A stretch of DNA of 27,944 bases from Proteobacteria bacterium UBA7415 (GCA_002470515.1 DKML01000012.1:69051-96994); one strand, 5' to 3'; counted from the stretch's first letter, positions 17,138 to 27,291 are shown. Notes: generated by a model from the letters alone, not told the origin. Numbers and translations: made by a program.

Positions 17138-18400
17138 ATGACCGCTTACAATGCTTTTTATGCTCAATCTGGAGGGGTAACTCCCGTCATTAATGCGTCA
17201 GCCGCTGGAGTTATACAAACAGCAGCGCTGCACCCTGATCAAATCAACAAAGTCTACGCCGGTCAAGACGGCATACTGGGCGCGCTTACAGAAACTCTCA
17301 TCGATACTAGTTTAGAGTCAACTCAAGATATTGAAGCACTCAAATACACGCCCTCAGGTGCTTTTGGCTCCTGCCGATACAAGCTAAAGGGAGTAGATGA
17401 CTTTAAGGCACAATACGAAAGGTTGATTGACGTCTTTAAAGCACATGACATTCGATACTTTTTCTACAATGGCGGCGGTGACTCGCAAGATACCACTCAT
17501 AAGGTTTCACAGGTGGCCGAAAAAATGGGTTACCCGATTACGTGTGTTGGAATACCCAAAACCATTGATAACGACTTACCTTTTACGGATTGCTCCCCAG
17601 GCTTTGGCTCGGTGGCAAAATATGTCGCTGTTTCGATTCTAGAGGCATCGATGGACGTTGCCTCCATGAGTTCAAGCTCCACCAAGGTTTTTGTAATGGA
17701 AGTGATGGGCCGTCACGCTGGGTGGATCGCTGCAGCCTCAGGGCTGGCAGCCGATGAACGCGAGTTGGGTCCTGACATAATTATTTTCCCAGAACGAGTG
17801 TTCGATCCTGAAGCATTTACCAGCAAGGTGGCGGAGGCTGTGGCGCGAAAAGGCCATTGCGCTGTAGTCGTTTCAGAGGGTGCAAAATACTCCGATGGTC
17901 GTTTTTTAGCTGACTCCGGAGTTAAGGATGCCTTTGGTCATGCCCAACTGGGTGGTGTTGCTCCAGTGGTTTGCGATCTTATTAAACGGACACTTAACCT
18001 AAAGTGTCATTGGGCTGTCTGCGATTACCTGCAGCGCGCCGCGCGTCACATCGGTTCAAAAACTGACGTAGAACACGCTTATGCACTGGGCAAGGCGGCC
18101 GTCGAATTAGCGTTGAATGGACAAAATGCTGTGATGCCCACCATTAAACGATTATCGAATGCGCCATACAAATGGACGACGTCACATGTTGAACTCAAGG
18201 ATGTCGCCAACGTAGAAGAAAAAATGCCGAGTCATTATATTTCCGACGACGGCTTTTTCATTACTCCCGAGTGCCGCGAGTACCTCCAACCTCTAATCCT
18301 AGGTGAGGACTATCCGAGTTATTCAAATGGCATTCCAGATTATGTGGTTCTAAAGAAAAACAAAGTGCCGCGCTTGCTTGCGCATTTTGAGGTTGAGTAA
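17138..18400 (+). CDS. pfp: Pyrophosphate-dependent 6-phosphofructokinase
   Basis: Phosphorylates fructose 6-phosphate to the 1,6-bisphosphate in glycolysis; PPi-linked enzymes are reversible. The 420 residues fit the PPi-PFK branch. Phosphoryl-donor choice is read from two motifs: NGGGDSQDT (111-119), with Asp115 where ATP enzymes have Gly (GGDGS), and PKTIDNDLPFTD (140-151), with the Lys typical of PPi enzymes in place of Gly. The substrate-binding MGRHAGW is at 190-196. It stands alone on the plus strand between the ferredoxin pair and the RiPP locus. The ATG has only a weak GGA upstream. Use of ATP cannot be excluded without an assay. Confidence 0.9.
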   Translation: MTAYNAFYAQSGGVTPVINASAAGVIQTAALHPDQINKVYAGQDGILGALTETLIDTSLESTQDIEALKYTPSGAFGSCRYKLKGVDDFKAQYERLIDVFKAHDIRYFFYNGGGDSQDTTHKVSQVAEKMGYPITCVGIPKTIDNDLPFTDCSPGFGSVAKYVAVSILEASMDVASMSSSSTKVFVMEVMGRHAGWIAAASGLAADERELGPDIIIFPERVFDPEAFTSKVAEAVARKGHCAVVVSEGAKYSDGRFLADSGVKDAFGHAQLGGVAPVVCDLIKRTLNLKCHWAVCDYLQRAARHIGSKTDVEHAYALGKAAVELALNGQNAVMPTIKRLSNAPYKWTTSHVELKDVANVEEKMPSHYISDDGFFITPECREYLQPLILGEDYPSYSNGIPDYVVLKKNKVPRLLAHFEVE

Positions 18401-18444
18401 ATCCAATTCGGCATCGGTTCAATTGGAATAACTTCAGCGAGTAT

Positions 18445-18478
18445 AAAAAAGACCTCATCATACTGATATGGTGAGGTC
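18445..18478 (-). terminator. Rho-independent terminator after the lasso-type precursor gene
   Basis: A 10-bp stem GACCTCATCA/TGGTGAGGTC (18451-18460 with 18469-18478, one mismatch) with an 8-nt loop is followed on the minus strand by six T (complement of A at 18445-18450). It lies 34 bp past the precursor stop and marks the end of the minus-strand unit. The other side has no T-run, so it is mainly directional, though it may also stop pfp transcription. Confidence 0.85.
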
Positions 18479-18511
18479 TCTCTAAAAATGTCTAAACGAA
18501 CTTAAGAACAG

Positions 18512-18649
18512 CTAAGGGCAGACATCGCCCTCAGAACAAAAAGGCCCACCCCCACTCTCACCAAAACCCACTGTGGGTCCCATTGTGATGTCTCTTACAT
18601 CGCCGTAGCTAATCAACTCTGGTGCTTGGTACAGCCGGCGAGGCTTCAT
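18512..18649 (-). CDS. Lasso-peptide-type RiPP precursor
   Basis: From the chosen ATG the product has 45 residues. The leader (1-23) shows the complete lasso leader pattern: Tyr7, Pro10, Leu12, Gly16 and Thr22 (YxxPxLxxxGxxxxxT), with Thr at the penultimate leader position as required for processing. The predicted 22-residue core begins with Gly24; Glu31 is core residue 8, so an 8-residue Gly1-Glu8 macrolactam ring (GPTVGFGE) is expected. The tail has a Gly triplet, one Phe (core 14) and two Cys (core 15 and 21). The reading frame is open 46 codons further upstream (to ATG 18785-18787, giving 91 residues); I prefer the short form because lasso precursors are usually 40-60 residues. The gene directly follows a cyclase-like gene. 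The assignment is from motif and context; product and processing are inferred. Confidence 0.8.
   Translation of the reverse strand: MKPRRLYQAPELISYGDVRDITMGPTVGFGESGGGPFCSEGDVCP
18515..18580 (-). other. Predicted lasso core peptide region
   Basis: Encodes the 22 residues after the Thr-Met leader end. Core Gly1 would be the ring nitrogen and Glu8 the ring carboxylate; Glu17 and Asp19 are too far for a usual 7- to 9-residue ring. Phe14 is the only bulky tail residue that could act as a steric plug, and Cys15/Cys21 could form a disulfide in the tail. Confidence 0.6.
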
Positions 18650-18835
18650 GTTGCCGCCCGTCTTGTGCTCAACTACATCTATTTCATTGCCGTAAGCGCA
18701 AATCAGCGAGCTGTCTCTAAAACTCTTGAGTATGGATTTATTTTTAGTCATCGGATGTGTGTGAATAAATGAGTTTATGAGCGTCATATCTTGCTTTTAA
18801 AACATTGATAGAGCTTTTTGGTACCTGCCGCTCTC

Positions 18836-18864
18836 AGAATAGAGTGTTCTAGTATCATTCGCAA
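18836..18864 (-). promoter_or_regulatory. Candidate promoter between cyclase and precursor genes
   Basis: On the minus strand TTGCGA (18859-18864) and TATTCT (18836-18841) are separated by exactly 17 bp, each matching the sigma-70 consensus at four of six positions. It would allow the precursor to be expressed above the level of the upstream genes, as is common for RiPP precursors. Confidence 0.3.
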
Positions 18865-18875
18865 TGTCGAACGAG

Positions 18876-20777
18876 TTAAGTGTTGAATAAAACACGCGTC
18901 CTACCTGTCCAGAAATTATAGTATGCACACCGCCATAACGCTAGCTGTCGCAATTCGTATTTTTCATCAGCGTCATTAAAGTAACAGTCTTTGACAAAGT
19001 GTGCCCAGTGCTTTTCTTGGTGTTGAAGCGAAGCCTTTAGTGACTGATCAGCTTCGATCTGCTTTAGTATCGGTTTCACGAAAAGCGTTTTATCATTCCG
19101 CTCGGCAATAGATTTTGGAATTTCAGAGCGGAAAGCCTCTTTCAAGATGGGCCTCATTTGACCCCGATGGTAGAGCTGCTCGCTAGGAACGCTCAAGACG
19201 AATTCGCACAGTTCCAAGTCTCTAAGCGGATAACGTCTTTCTATTGCATACGGCGCTTCGATAAATCGGGCATGCATAGCATCTTCGCCTGCGGAACCAT
19301 CGAACAGTTTTTGGTACTGTTCCGGCCGAGGAAATAATGTGGACTCTGTCATTAACCAATGAGTCCTACCTACTAGCTTCTGTCCGAGAGAATCTCTCAA
19401 CATGCGCTTAATGGTAGGGTTGTGCCGTTGCCTAATAACTCTACGACGAGACAGCATTGCTTGTGGCAGCAAAGGTAATACAAGATAGCGCTTTATAGCC
19501 TCCATGTAAGAGCCGACCAGGGTGGTCAGGACCCTGAACTCCTTAATCGCCAGCCGCACTTGGCCTTTCATTAACGCGCGATAAATCACATCCTTAGCGC
19601 CAGCATAGAGAAGATCGCCATGCATGCCCGACAAAATGATGCTGATATCGGCCTGTGCCGCTCGTTTTAGTGTGGCAACTTGATACGCAACAAATGGCAT
19701 ACTGAACGGTACTCTTGGGTCAACTGGAAAATCCTGAGTTAATTGTGGTGGCTCAGCGTCACAATCTATTTTTACTTGTGTCATTCCTAGCGAATCGCAT
19801 AAGGGAGCCGAGAGATGCGTTTCATCGGCTTCTGGTGTTTCTGGGAAACACCACGAGAACGCAGTCAACTCTGCTTCAGACGAGACAAGCTGCTGGGATG
19901 CTGAGATTGCGACCGGAACGCTGTCTAGTCCACCGCTAAGCATTATTCCAACTTTTTCTTTCCTTGGTTTATCCTGGCCCTTAAAATGAGTTCCATCCTC
20001 GGGAATGCGTCGTTTAACCGCTTGGTCGAAGAGGCGTCGAAACTCTCGAGCGTTGGTCGCCAAGCTCTGTTCATAAACGGCCTTATCAAATCGAGGTTTG
20101 TAGTAGCGCCTACGCGAAAAAATGCCCTTCCCCCAACGCTCGATTTCGCCTGGTCGTACAACCTCTACGTCATCTATGAAACTTTCGGGCTGGTCTTCCA
20201 GCATCATTAACAAGTGCCGCGCAACTTTGGGTTCACTCAAATTATATGTAAACCCCTCCAAATTTGAGAATATGGATTCATCACTGGCAAAGTACACTGA
20301 TCCTTCAACCGTGCAGTAACTGGCTGCCCGGCCACCCATTGGGTCTCTAGCAGCAATCACTGAGCCAGTGCTTGAATCGATAAAGACAAAAACAAAGGGC
20401 CCAACAACCGATTGAAGTCGCTCACCGGCGAAACACTTAACCCATGCGAAAAGTAACTCCGCATCACTTAAGTTATAAAGCTCGGTTAAAGTGAATTCGG
20501 TAGCCAGAGCCTGAAAATCATTGTCTTGGATGAGCGATTTCCGATTATCGATTCGACCATCAAACACGAATAACTCAGAACAGTCTGATTCAACCAACTG
20601 TGAACTTAGGTTCTGACGCTCTCTTTTATTTAGGTGAAGCCCCACAACAGCACTCTCTTCGCTAAGCAAACATCCTTCGTCATCACCATAATGTTCTAGA
20701 CCAACCATTAGCCTATTGGCGAGGTCCGCATCAACTGCAGATTGATGCGAATTAATAGCTGCGAAGAACCCTGCCAT
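18876..20777 (-). CDS. Asparagine-synthetase-like lasso cyclase (C protein)
   Basis: A 633-residue homologue of AsnB. The N-terminal class II glutaminase fold is recognisable (FDGRIDNR at 72-79, RDPMGGRAASY at 144-154), but the protein begins MAGFF: the nucleophilic Cys2 of AsnB (MCGIF) is Ala, so glutamine hydrolysis should be lost. The ATP-pyrophosphatase domain keeps the P-loop SGGLDS (281-286) and SGMHGDLLYAG (383-393), and the C-terminal part has RYPLRDLELCEFVLSVPSEQL. This pattern is that of lasso macrolactam synthetases, which adenylate the Asp/Glu side chain and close the ring on the core N-terminus. The precursor gene follows after 88 bp; the amidohydrolase gene ends 40 bp upstream. 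A role in asparagine synthesis is unlikely; other amide-forming roles cannot be excluded. Confidence 0.82.
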   Translation of the reverse strand: MAGFFAAINSHQSAVDADLANRLMVGLEHYGDDEGCLLSEESAVVGLHLNKRERQNLSSQLVESDCSELFVFDGRIDNRKSLIQDNDFQALATEFTLTELYNLSDAELLFAWVKCFAGERLQSVVGPFVFVFIDSSTGSVIAARDPMGGRAASYCTVEGSVYFASDESIFSNLEGFTYNLSEPKVARHLLMMLEDQPESFIDDVEVVRPGEIERWGKGIFSRRRYYKPRFDKAVYEQSLATNAREFRRLFDQAVKRRIPEDGTHFKGQDKPRKEKVGIMLSGGLDSVPVAISASQQLVSSEAELTAFSWCFPETPEADETHLSAPLCDSLGMTQVKIDCDAEPPQLTQDFPVDPRVPFSMPFVAYQVATLKRAAQADISIILSGMHGDLLYAGAKDVIYRALMKGQVRLAIKEFRVLTTLVGSYMEAIKRYLVLPLLPQAMLSRRRVIRQRHNPTIKRMLRDSLGQKLVGRTHWLMTESTLFPRPEQYQKLFDGSAGEDAMHARFIEAPYAIERRYPLRDLELCEFVLSVPSEQLYHRGQMRPILKEAFRSEIPKSIAERNDKTLFVKPILKQIEADQSLKASLQHQEKHWAHFVKDCYFNDADEKYELRQLALWRCAYYNFWTGRTRVLFNT

Positions 20778-20817
20778 CTAAATGCTGCTAACGCTGAAAA
20801 ATTGGAAGATCGTCAAC

Positions 20818-22716
20818 TTATGCGGCCTGTGCTTTACTAATAGTCTCACTACTAGCCTTGCTATTTAATACTGGCCGCAAAAGTTCGCCCATTTTCACTT
20901 TACCCAACGGTGCAGTGAAATCGCCATTCTCCCACGCAAGCTGACCGTTGATAAGCACCAGAGATACGACCCCATCAGAGCGATTCACGAGTTGATCATT
21001 TTCAAACTCCTCTCGATGCACCCGCTTAACATTCCCCTCACCGTCATAATCTGCCAACGCTTTGGGATCAATCAAAATCAAATCTGCGACATCGCCTTTA
21101 TAAATAGTGCCGCGATCAACGCCAAACACCTTGGCTGGATCTACAGTGAGACGTTTAACCATATAATTAAGATCTTGCTCGCCTCCTTCTGCCGCCAACT
21201 TCAAGCAACGAAGATTGACGTCATAAAAAGCCATATTAGTAAGATGTGCACCACTGTCGTTGAAGCCAGGAAGGAGCAAAGGATTCATCAATAAGTCTCG
21301 AACCGTTTTGGGGTCTCTATTAGCCGTAACGGTTGACCACGATAAATCCGTATCAAATGTTTTCAACATTGCCAGCATGAAGTCAGCCTCATCGCTTAAC
21401 TCAGAGAAATGTGTGTCCAATAGATCCGCCTCTGGTCCACTCAAGACAGTAGCTCCATCAAAATGCCCTAACGCTCTTCGATAGATGTCGTCAAAGGTGT
21501 GAGTCTGCCATTCCTTAAACGGGCACAACTCGATAGTCATACTTTCTAAGTTTCTATCGAAAGCAAAATCTTCCAATCGCCACAAACGTTTTAATCTAGC
21601 TAAACTAAATCCTATCTTGCCTTTCATCCACATTGCACGAAACGCAGCTCGGTATTGCGGATCATCCAAAATTATTTGCCGCGCAGGCCGGTCATCTAGA
21701 TCGGTTTCGTTTAGCGCACGGAGCTCAGGAATTTCTTCAGCAATTGGGGTGACTGCGCCATCGGACCATATCTTAAACGGTGCGCCTAAAGCCTGCATAT
21801 AAAACTCGCCGCCCAATAGCTTGGAATTGAGCACCTTTGACAGCGTTTTCGCGAGACCAACAAGCCTACGGTTTGCATGCACGTCCAAAGCTGCGACGAC
21901 CGTCGTCTTAAGCGGTTTTCCATTCAGACGACCACTAGTGAGAAGAAATGTCTTCAATGTATTGTATGGGCTGTCCTTGGGTGGCGTTGCCTGCCAAATT
22001 GCGCCGTGCTCACGAACAACGTTCGTCAATTTTTTAATTTCACTATATTTAGCGAATTGAGTCGGAATCGTTTTGTGCGTGTTCGGTTGATTTGCCAAAT
22101 AATGAAACGGCAAAGCATCGGTTGAGAAACCTGCATAACCCATTTTGAGACCGTCACTGAGTAGATCACACATCTGTTGCAACTCATCTGCAGTCGGATC
22201 ACGATTGACACTCGCGTCAAACCCCATCACCTCAATCCGCAGCATTGAATGGGGGATCATGGTGATAACGTTAGGCCCCATATTCATGGCATCCAAATGC
22301 TCAATATATTCTTGTGGCGTTGACCAATCAACTTTGTCTGCACACGCTCGTAAAACGCGCTTTGGCATGTTTTCTACGCGAGCATAACAGTCAACAATGG
22401 GGTCGAATCCGTCGCGCCGTTGCGATCCAAACGCTAACCCTAAGCTACAGTTTGATATCACAACGCTAGTGGTTCCATGACGAGTCGATTCGGGCAATCC
22501 AGGTGCGACTTCAAGCTCCAAGTCGTAGTGCGTATGAATATCAAACAAACCAGGCATGGCATACAGTCCTGTTGCGTCGATTACCCGGTCTGCTGAATCT
22601 GTGATGAATGTTCCTCGTGCGGCGATTTTTCCATCCTTAATCGCTATATCTTCGACGACTGGCTTCTCTTGATTATTGAATATCTTAGCGCCTTTGATCA
22701 GTAAATCGTATGTCAT
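20818..22716 (-). CDS. Amidohydrolase of the D-aminoacylase / N-acyl-D-amino-acid deacylase type
   Basis: A 632-residue amidohydrolase-superfamily enzyme. The N-terminal beta part (DLLIKGAKIFNN...) leads into the metal site HTHYD (61-65) after MPGLFD; Cys90 in VVISNCSLG matches the Cys metal ligand of D-aminoacylases; GFNDSGAH (484-491) carries the catalytic Asp; KGDVADLILIDP marks the end of the barrel. The classical TH-x-R signature of D-aminoacylase is not seen, so the substrate may differ. The start has a GGAGAG ribosome site. The 40-bp gap to the cyclase gene suggests a common transcript, which would give an unusual RiPP partner; it may equally be a catabolic enzyme that merely precedes it. 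Confidence 0.85.
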   Translation of the reverse strand: MTYDLLIKGAKIFNNQEKPVVEDIAIKDGKIAARGTFITDSADRVIDATGLYAMPGLFDIHTHYDLELEVAPGLPESTRHGTTSVVISNCSLGLAFGSQRRDGFDPIVDCYARVENMPKRVLRACADKVDWSTPQEYIEHLDAMNMGPNVITMIPHSMLRIEVMGFDASVNRDPTADELQQMCDLLSDGLKMGYAGFSTDALPFHYLANQPNTHKTIPTQFAKYSEIKKLTNVVREHGAIWQATPPKDSPYNTLKTFLLTSGRLNGKPLKTTVVAALDVHANRRLVGLAKTLSKVLNSKLLGGEFYMQALGAPFKIWSDGAVTPIAEEIPELRALNETDLDDRPARQIILDDPQYRAAFRAMWMKGKIGFSLARLKRLWRLEDFAFDRNLESMTIELCPFKEWQTHTFDDIYRRALGHFDGATVLSGPEADLLDTHFSELSDEADFMLAMLKTFDTDLSWSTVTANRDPKTVRDLLMNPLLLPGFNDSGAHLTNMAFYDVNLRCLKLAAEGGEQDLNYMVKRLTVDPAKVFGVDRGTIYKGDVADLILIDPKALADYDGEGNVKRVHREEFENDQLVNRSDGVVSLVLINGQLAWENGDFTAPLGKVKMGELLRPVLNSKASSETISKAQAA

Positions 22717-22752
22717 GCAACTACTCTCCGCAGTGTATTAACTCGTTTATAG

Positions 22753-22764
22753 GTTAAGTTTAAC
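22753..22764. promoter_or_regulatory. Small inverted repeat in the amidohydrolase / MEST-like divergent region
   Basis: GTTAA-GT-TTAAC, two 5-bp half-sites with a 2-bp centre, lies 37 bp upstream of the amidohydrolase start within the 158-bp divergent region. Its AT-rich surroundings include a TATAAA on the minus strand. It could be an operator, but a repeat this short may arise by chance. Confidence 0.2.
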
Positions 22765-22874
22765 AAACAAAATGTATAGAAAAATGTGTTCTTAGTGGTT
22801 AAGCTCTTCTCACTAGAAAGTGCGCACCTTGTTTTTGGCGTGCATTCGCAAATACAACCTGAGCTTTTGTCATT

Positions 22875-23792
22875 GTGAAGCCACATTCAACCGATAAGAA
22901 TCCGTCATTTAGTAATCCTGATGTTTCTAATTATTTAGACAGCGGTGCTTTTTATACGTTGCTTAATCACTCTATATTTACTCACACGACTCCGACATCA
23001 GGAAACAGCGATGAAACTGTTTTACTAATTCATGGTTTTCCCACCTCCAGCTGGGACTGGGAAGGCATTCGTGAAGAATTGGCGCAGGTCGCCCAAATTG
23101 AAGCGATTGACATGCTTGGGTTTGGCTTTTCTGACAAACCCAATAAGCGCAACTACACAATTCACAAACAAGCTAGATTGCACTTGGAGTATCTCAAAGT
23201 TAAAGGTATTCGCTCTGTTCACATATTGTGCCACGACTATGGCGTATCCGTTGCGCAGGAAATACTTGCCAGACAAGCACAAGGCGAAACCGATATCGAG
23301 ATCAAGTCTTGTTGCTTTTTAAACGGCGGCCTGTTTCCAGAAACCCATAAGGCTTTATTAATTCAAAAATTGCTCTTGAGCCCCTTAGGGCCCTTGCTCA
23401 ATCGTTTTTTAGCATTTAATAAATTCAAAGAGTCCTTTTCGTCCGTATTTGGAGAAAATACTAAGCCCTCAGACTCAGATCTCTCAGACTTTTGGGAGAT
23501 CCTTAATTACAAAGGTGGCAAGCACCTTTTTCACAACCTTATTACCTATATGCGCGATAGAATCACGCATAGAGAACGATGGTTGCGCGCACTCGCAACA
23601 AGCCCAATACCTCTAGCATTGATCAACGGTAGTGTTGATCCCGTCTCAGGTGAGCACCTAGTCGCTAGATATATAGAGTTGGGATGCAGATTAGACTCGC
23701 TCACTCAGTTGCCGGACATCGGACACTACCCTCAAGTTGAAGTTCCAGATCAGGTATCATCTGCCTATATTGATTTTCTACGCTCGGTTTAG
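22875..23792 (+). CDS. Alpha/beta hydrolase resembling MEST/PEG1
   Basis: A 305-residue alpha/beta-hydrolase of the epoxide hydrolase/haloalkane dehalogenase-like group. The oxyanion region is HGFPTSSWDW (53-62), the nucleophile elbow CHDYGVSVAQE (119-129) with Asp121 as nucleophile, Asp255 in NGSVDPVSG the likely acid and His284 in IGHYPQVE the base. Several stretches (LGFGFSDKP, HDYGxxVAQE, LNGGLFPETHKALLIQKLL, HYPQ) are very close to vertebrate MEST as I remember it. The substrate is unknown. The start codon is GTG with no clear ribosome site. It is 83 bp upstream of the fadH-like gene on the same strand and could share lipid or xenobiotic metabolism with it. Confidence 0.85.
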   Translation: MKPHSTDKNPSFSNPDVSNYLDSGAFYTLLNHSIFTHTTPTSGNSDETVLLIHGFPTSSWDWEGIREELAQVAQIEAIDMLGFGFSDKPNKRNYTIHKQARLHLEYLKVKGIRSVHILCHDYGVSVAQEILARQAQGETDIEIKSCCFLNGGLFPETHKALLIQKLLLSPLGPLLNRFLAFNKFKESFSSVFGENTKPSDSDLSDFWEILNYKGGKHLFHNLITYMRDRITHRERWLRALATSPIPLALINGSVDPVSGEHLVARYIELGCRLDSLTQLPDIGHYPQVEVPDQVSSAYIDFLRSV

Positions 23793-23854
23793 ACACACAC
23801 CATTGGTGAAAACCTAGAACAGTGCCTAGGTAGCCAATTTAACCTTATATTTAA

Positions 23855-25903
<2,049 letters not shown>

Positions 25904-26124
25904 AGGTTGTCTCGAGTACTTGATACACGCGATTTGATAGAAATTGAAATAGACGCGTTCTTAGCATTGATAAGAATGCCAAGCACTCAGTGATGGATCA
26001 GTCTACATCACCGAATGAACACTGGGTTTCGCGAAGTAAAATCAATCTTGATTATCGGGTAGCACGAATTTACGCCGGCGAATAATACATCTAGAACCCA
26101 ACAAAGAAAGGACAGATAAAATTG

Positions 26125-27087
26125 TTATTTTTTGGGTTTTAGCTTCTCGCGAAGTTTTTTATTAGTCCGCTTCAGACCTGACTTAAAACCATCATCAGTT
26201 TTACTACTGCGTAGAGATTGTACTTTTTCATAAAGAACATCTGTTAACTGTTGGCGCCCTTTAATATCTTCGATAGATGACCAAAGAATTGGTTCACCGA
26301 TAGTAACTTCGACCTTTCGGCCAAATTTATTGGTCGCTTCGTGCATCAACATCCCCATACGCAAGGGCTCAGCTACGTGCGACGCGATATGAAATTTACG
26401 ACTGTTTTGCCCGTGGAAATAAACAGGAACAACAGTCGCTTTAGACTCACGCACTAGCTTTGCAGCGAAGGTTGTCCAAGGACCGTCTTTGACCGAACCA
26501 AAGCCCATCTTCTTTGCTGTTGAAACCATACCTGAAGGAAAGATCAACACGGGAACCCCGTTTGAAAGATTCTCGATAGCAAGATTTTTGGAACGAATAT
26601 TCGTCTTGATGGCCTCTGGGGTAGGATGAAAATCAATCGGTAGAAAATAAGGAGCCAAATCCCTATCCTGACAAAGAGCTGAGTTGATTAAAATACGTAG
26701 GTCCCCACGTACACGAGCAGCAAGTTCGCACAAAACCATGCCATCAAGAATACCAAACGGGTGATTCGCGATGAAAATTAACGGTCCGTCGACTTTCACT
26801 TGATCTGGCTGTAAACCAAGATGCTCTATCTCTAGTCTTGATTCAACAATTGCTTTCTGGAAAAACGTTGTTAGGTCAAAGGTGCCTTCTTTGAGCCTGG
26901 AATATATCTTTTCAATTTTACGGCGTCCGAGCGCAACCTCGAGACGATCAATAATGAAACGTCTAAATAGCTTATCTTCGGGCTGGACGTAAGATAATTT
27001 AGGAACATCAACAACGTAACCACTGATGGAGTCATCTAGAACTACACCGGGTGCTGTTTGATTCGATGGTTCATTGTCTTTAGGCAT
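26125..27087 (-). CDS. PlsC-like lysophospholipid acyltransferase
   Basis: A 320-residue acyltransferase of the glycerolipid acyltransferase superfamily. The catalytic motif is ANHPFGILDG (107-116), with His109 and Asp115 spaced HX5D rather than the HX4D of PlsC; this NHPxGxxDG form is what I recall from the hemolysin-annotated and OlsF-like branch. FPSGMVST (183-190) is the third motif that binds phosphate. There is no obvious membrane segment apart from weak hydrophobic stretches, and the C-terminus is Lys-rich (KKLREKLKPKK). It probably transfers an acyl chain to a lysolipid or aminolipid; the acceptor is unknown. It stands alone between a plus-strand gene and the rRNA operon. Confidence 0.82.
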   Translation of the reverse strand: MPKDNEPSNQTAPGVVLDDSISGYVVDVPKLSYVQPEDKLFRRFIIDRLEVALGRRKIEKIYSRLKEGTFDLTTFFQKAIVESRLEIEHLGLQPDQVKVDGPLIFIANHPFGILDGMVLCELAARVRGDLRILINSALCQDRDLAPYFLPIDFHPTPEAIKTNIRSKNLAIENLSNGVPVLIFPSGMVSTAKKMGFGSVKDGPWTTFAAKLVRESKATVVPVYFHGQNSRKFHIASHVAEPLRMGMLMHEATNKFGRKVEVTIGEPILWSSIEDIKGRQQLTDVLYEKVQSLRSSKTDDGFKSGLKRTNKKLREKLKPKK

Positions 27088-27150
27088 AAGGCTAGCGCAT
27101 CAACATTGCTGAAGCACACTCTAACATAACCATACTATTTGAGCATAAAG

Positions 27151-27183
27151 AAGTGGCGTCAGTATCAATCTGGGACGCCGCTT
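27151..27183 (-). terminator. Second hairpin downstream of the rRNA operon
   Basis: AAGTGGCGTC (27151-27160) pairs with GACGCCGCTT (27174-27183), one mismatch, around a 13-nt loop; on the minus strand the stem is followed by a T-rich stretch (CTTTATG). It is 108 bp beyond the main rRNA terminator and may be a backup terminator. Confidence 0.4.
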
Positions 27184-27291
27184 TGTTTCTCAGAATGAAC
27201 TGCTGCGGTCTTTCTTCTATTAAAACTGAAAACCTACTATCGAAACTACAAATCATATAAACGTCAATCTATATATTCGCGAAATCTAGAC

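Noticed and set aside
18876..20777. Housekeeping asparagine synthetase AsnB
   Set aside because: The glutaminase nucleophile Cys2 is Ala and the next gene encodes a lasso-leader peptide; the divergent ATP-site wording (SGMHGDLLYAG) also fits a cyclase better.
20992..22387. Several plus-strand frames inside the amidohydrolase gene
   Set aside because: They are antisense shadows of a well-supported coding region, with no family resemblance.
25904..26124. Terminator after the fadH-like gene
   Set aside because: Short inverted repeats (TTCTTA/TAAGAA, GTGATG/CATCAC) are present but none has a T-run or a stem longer than 6 bp.
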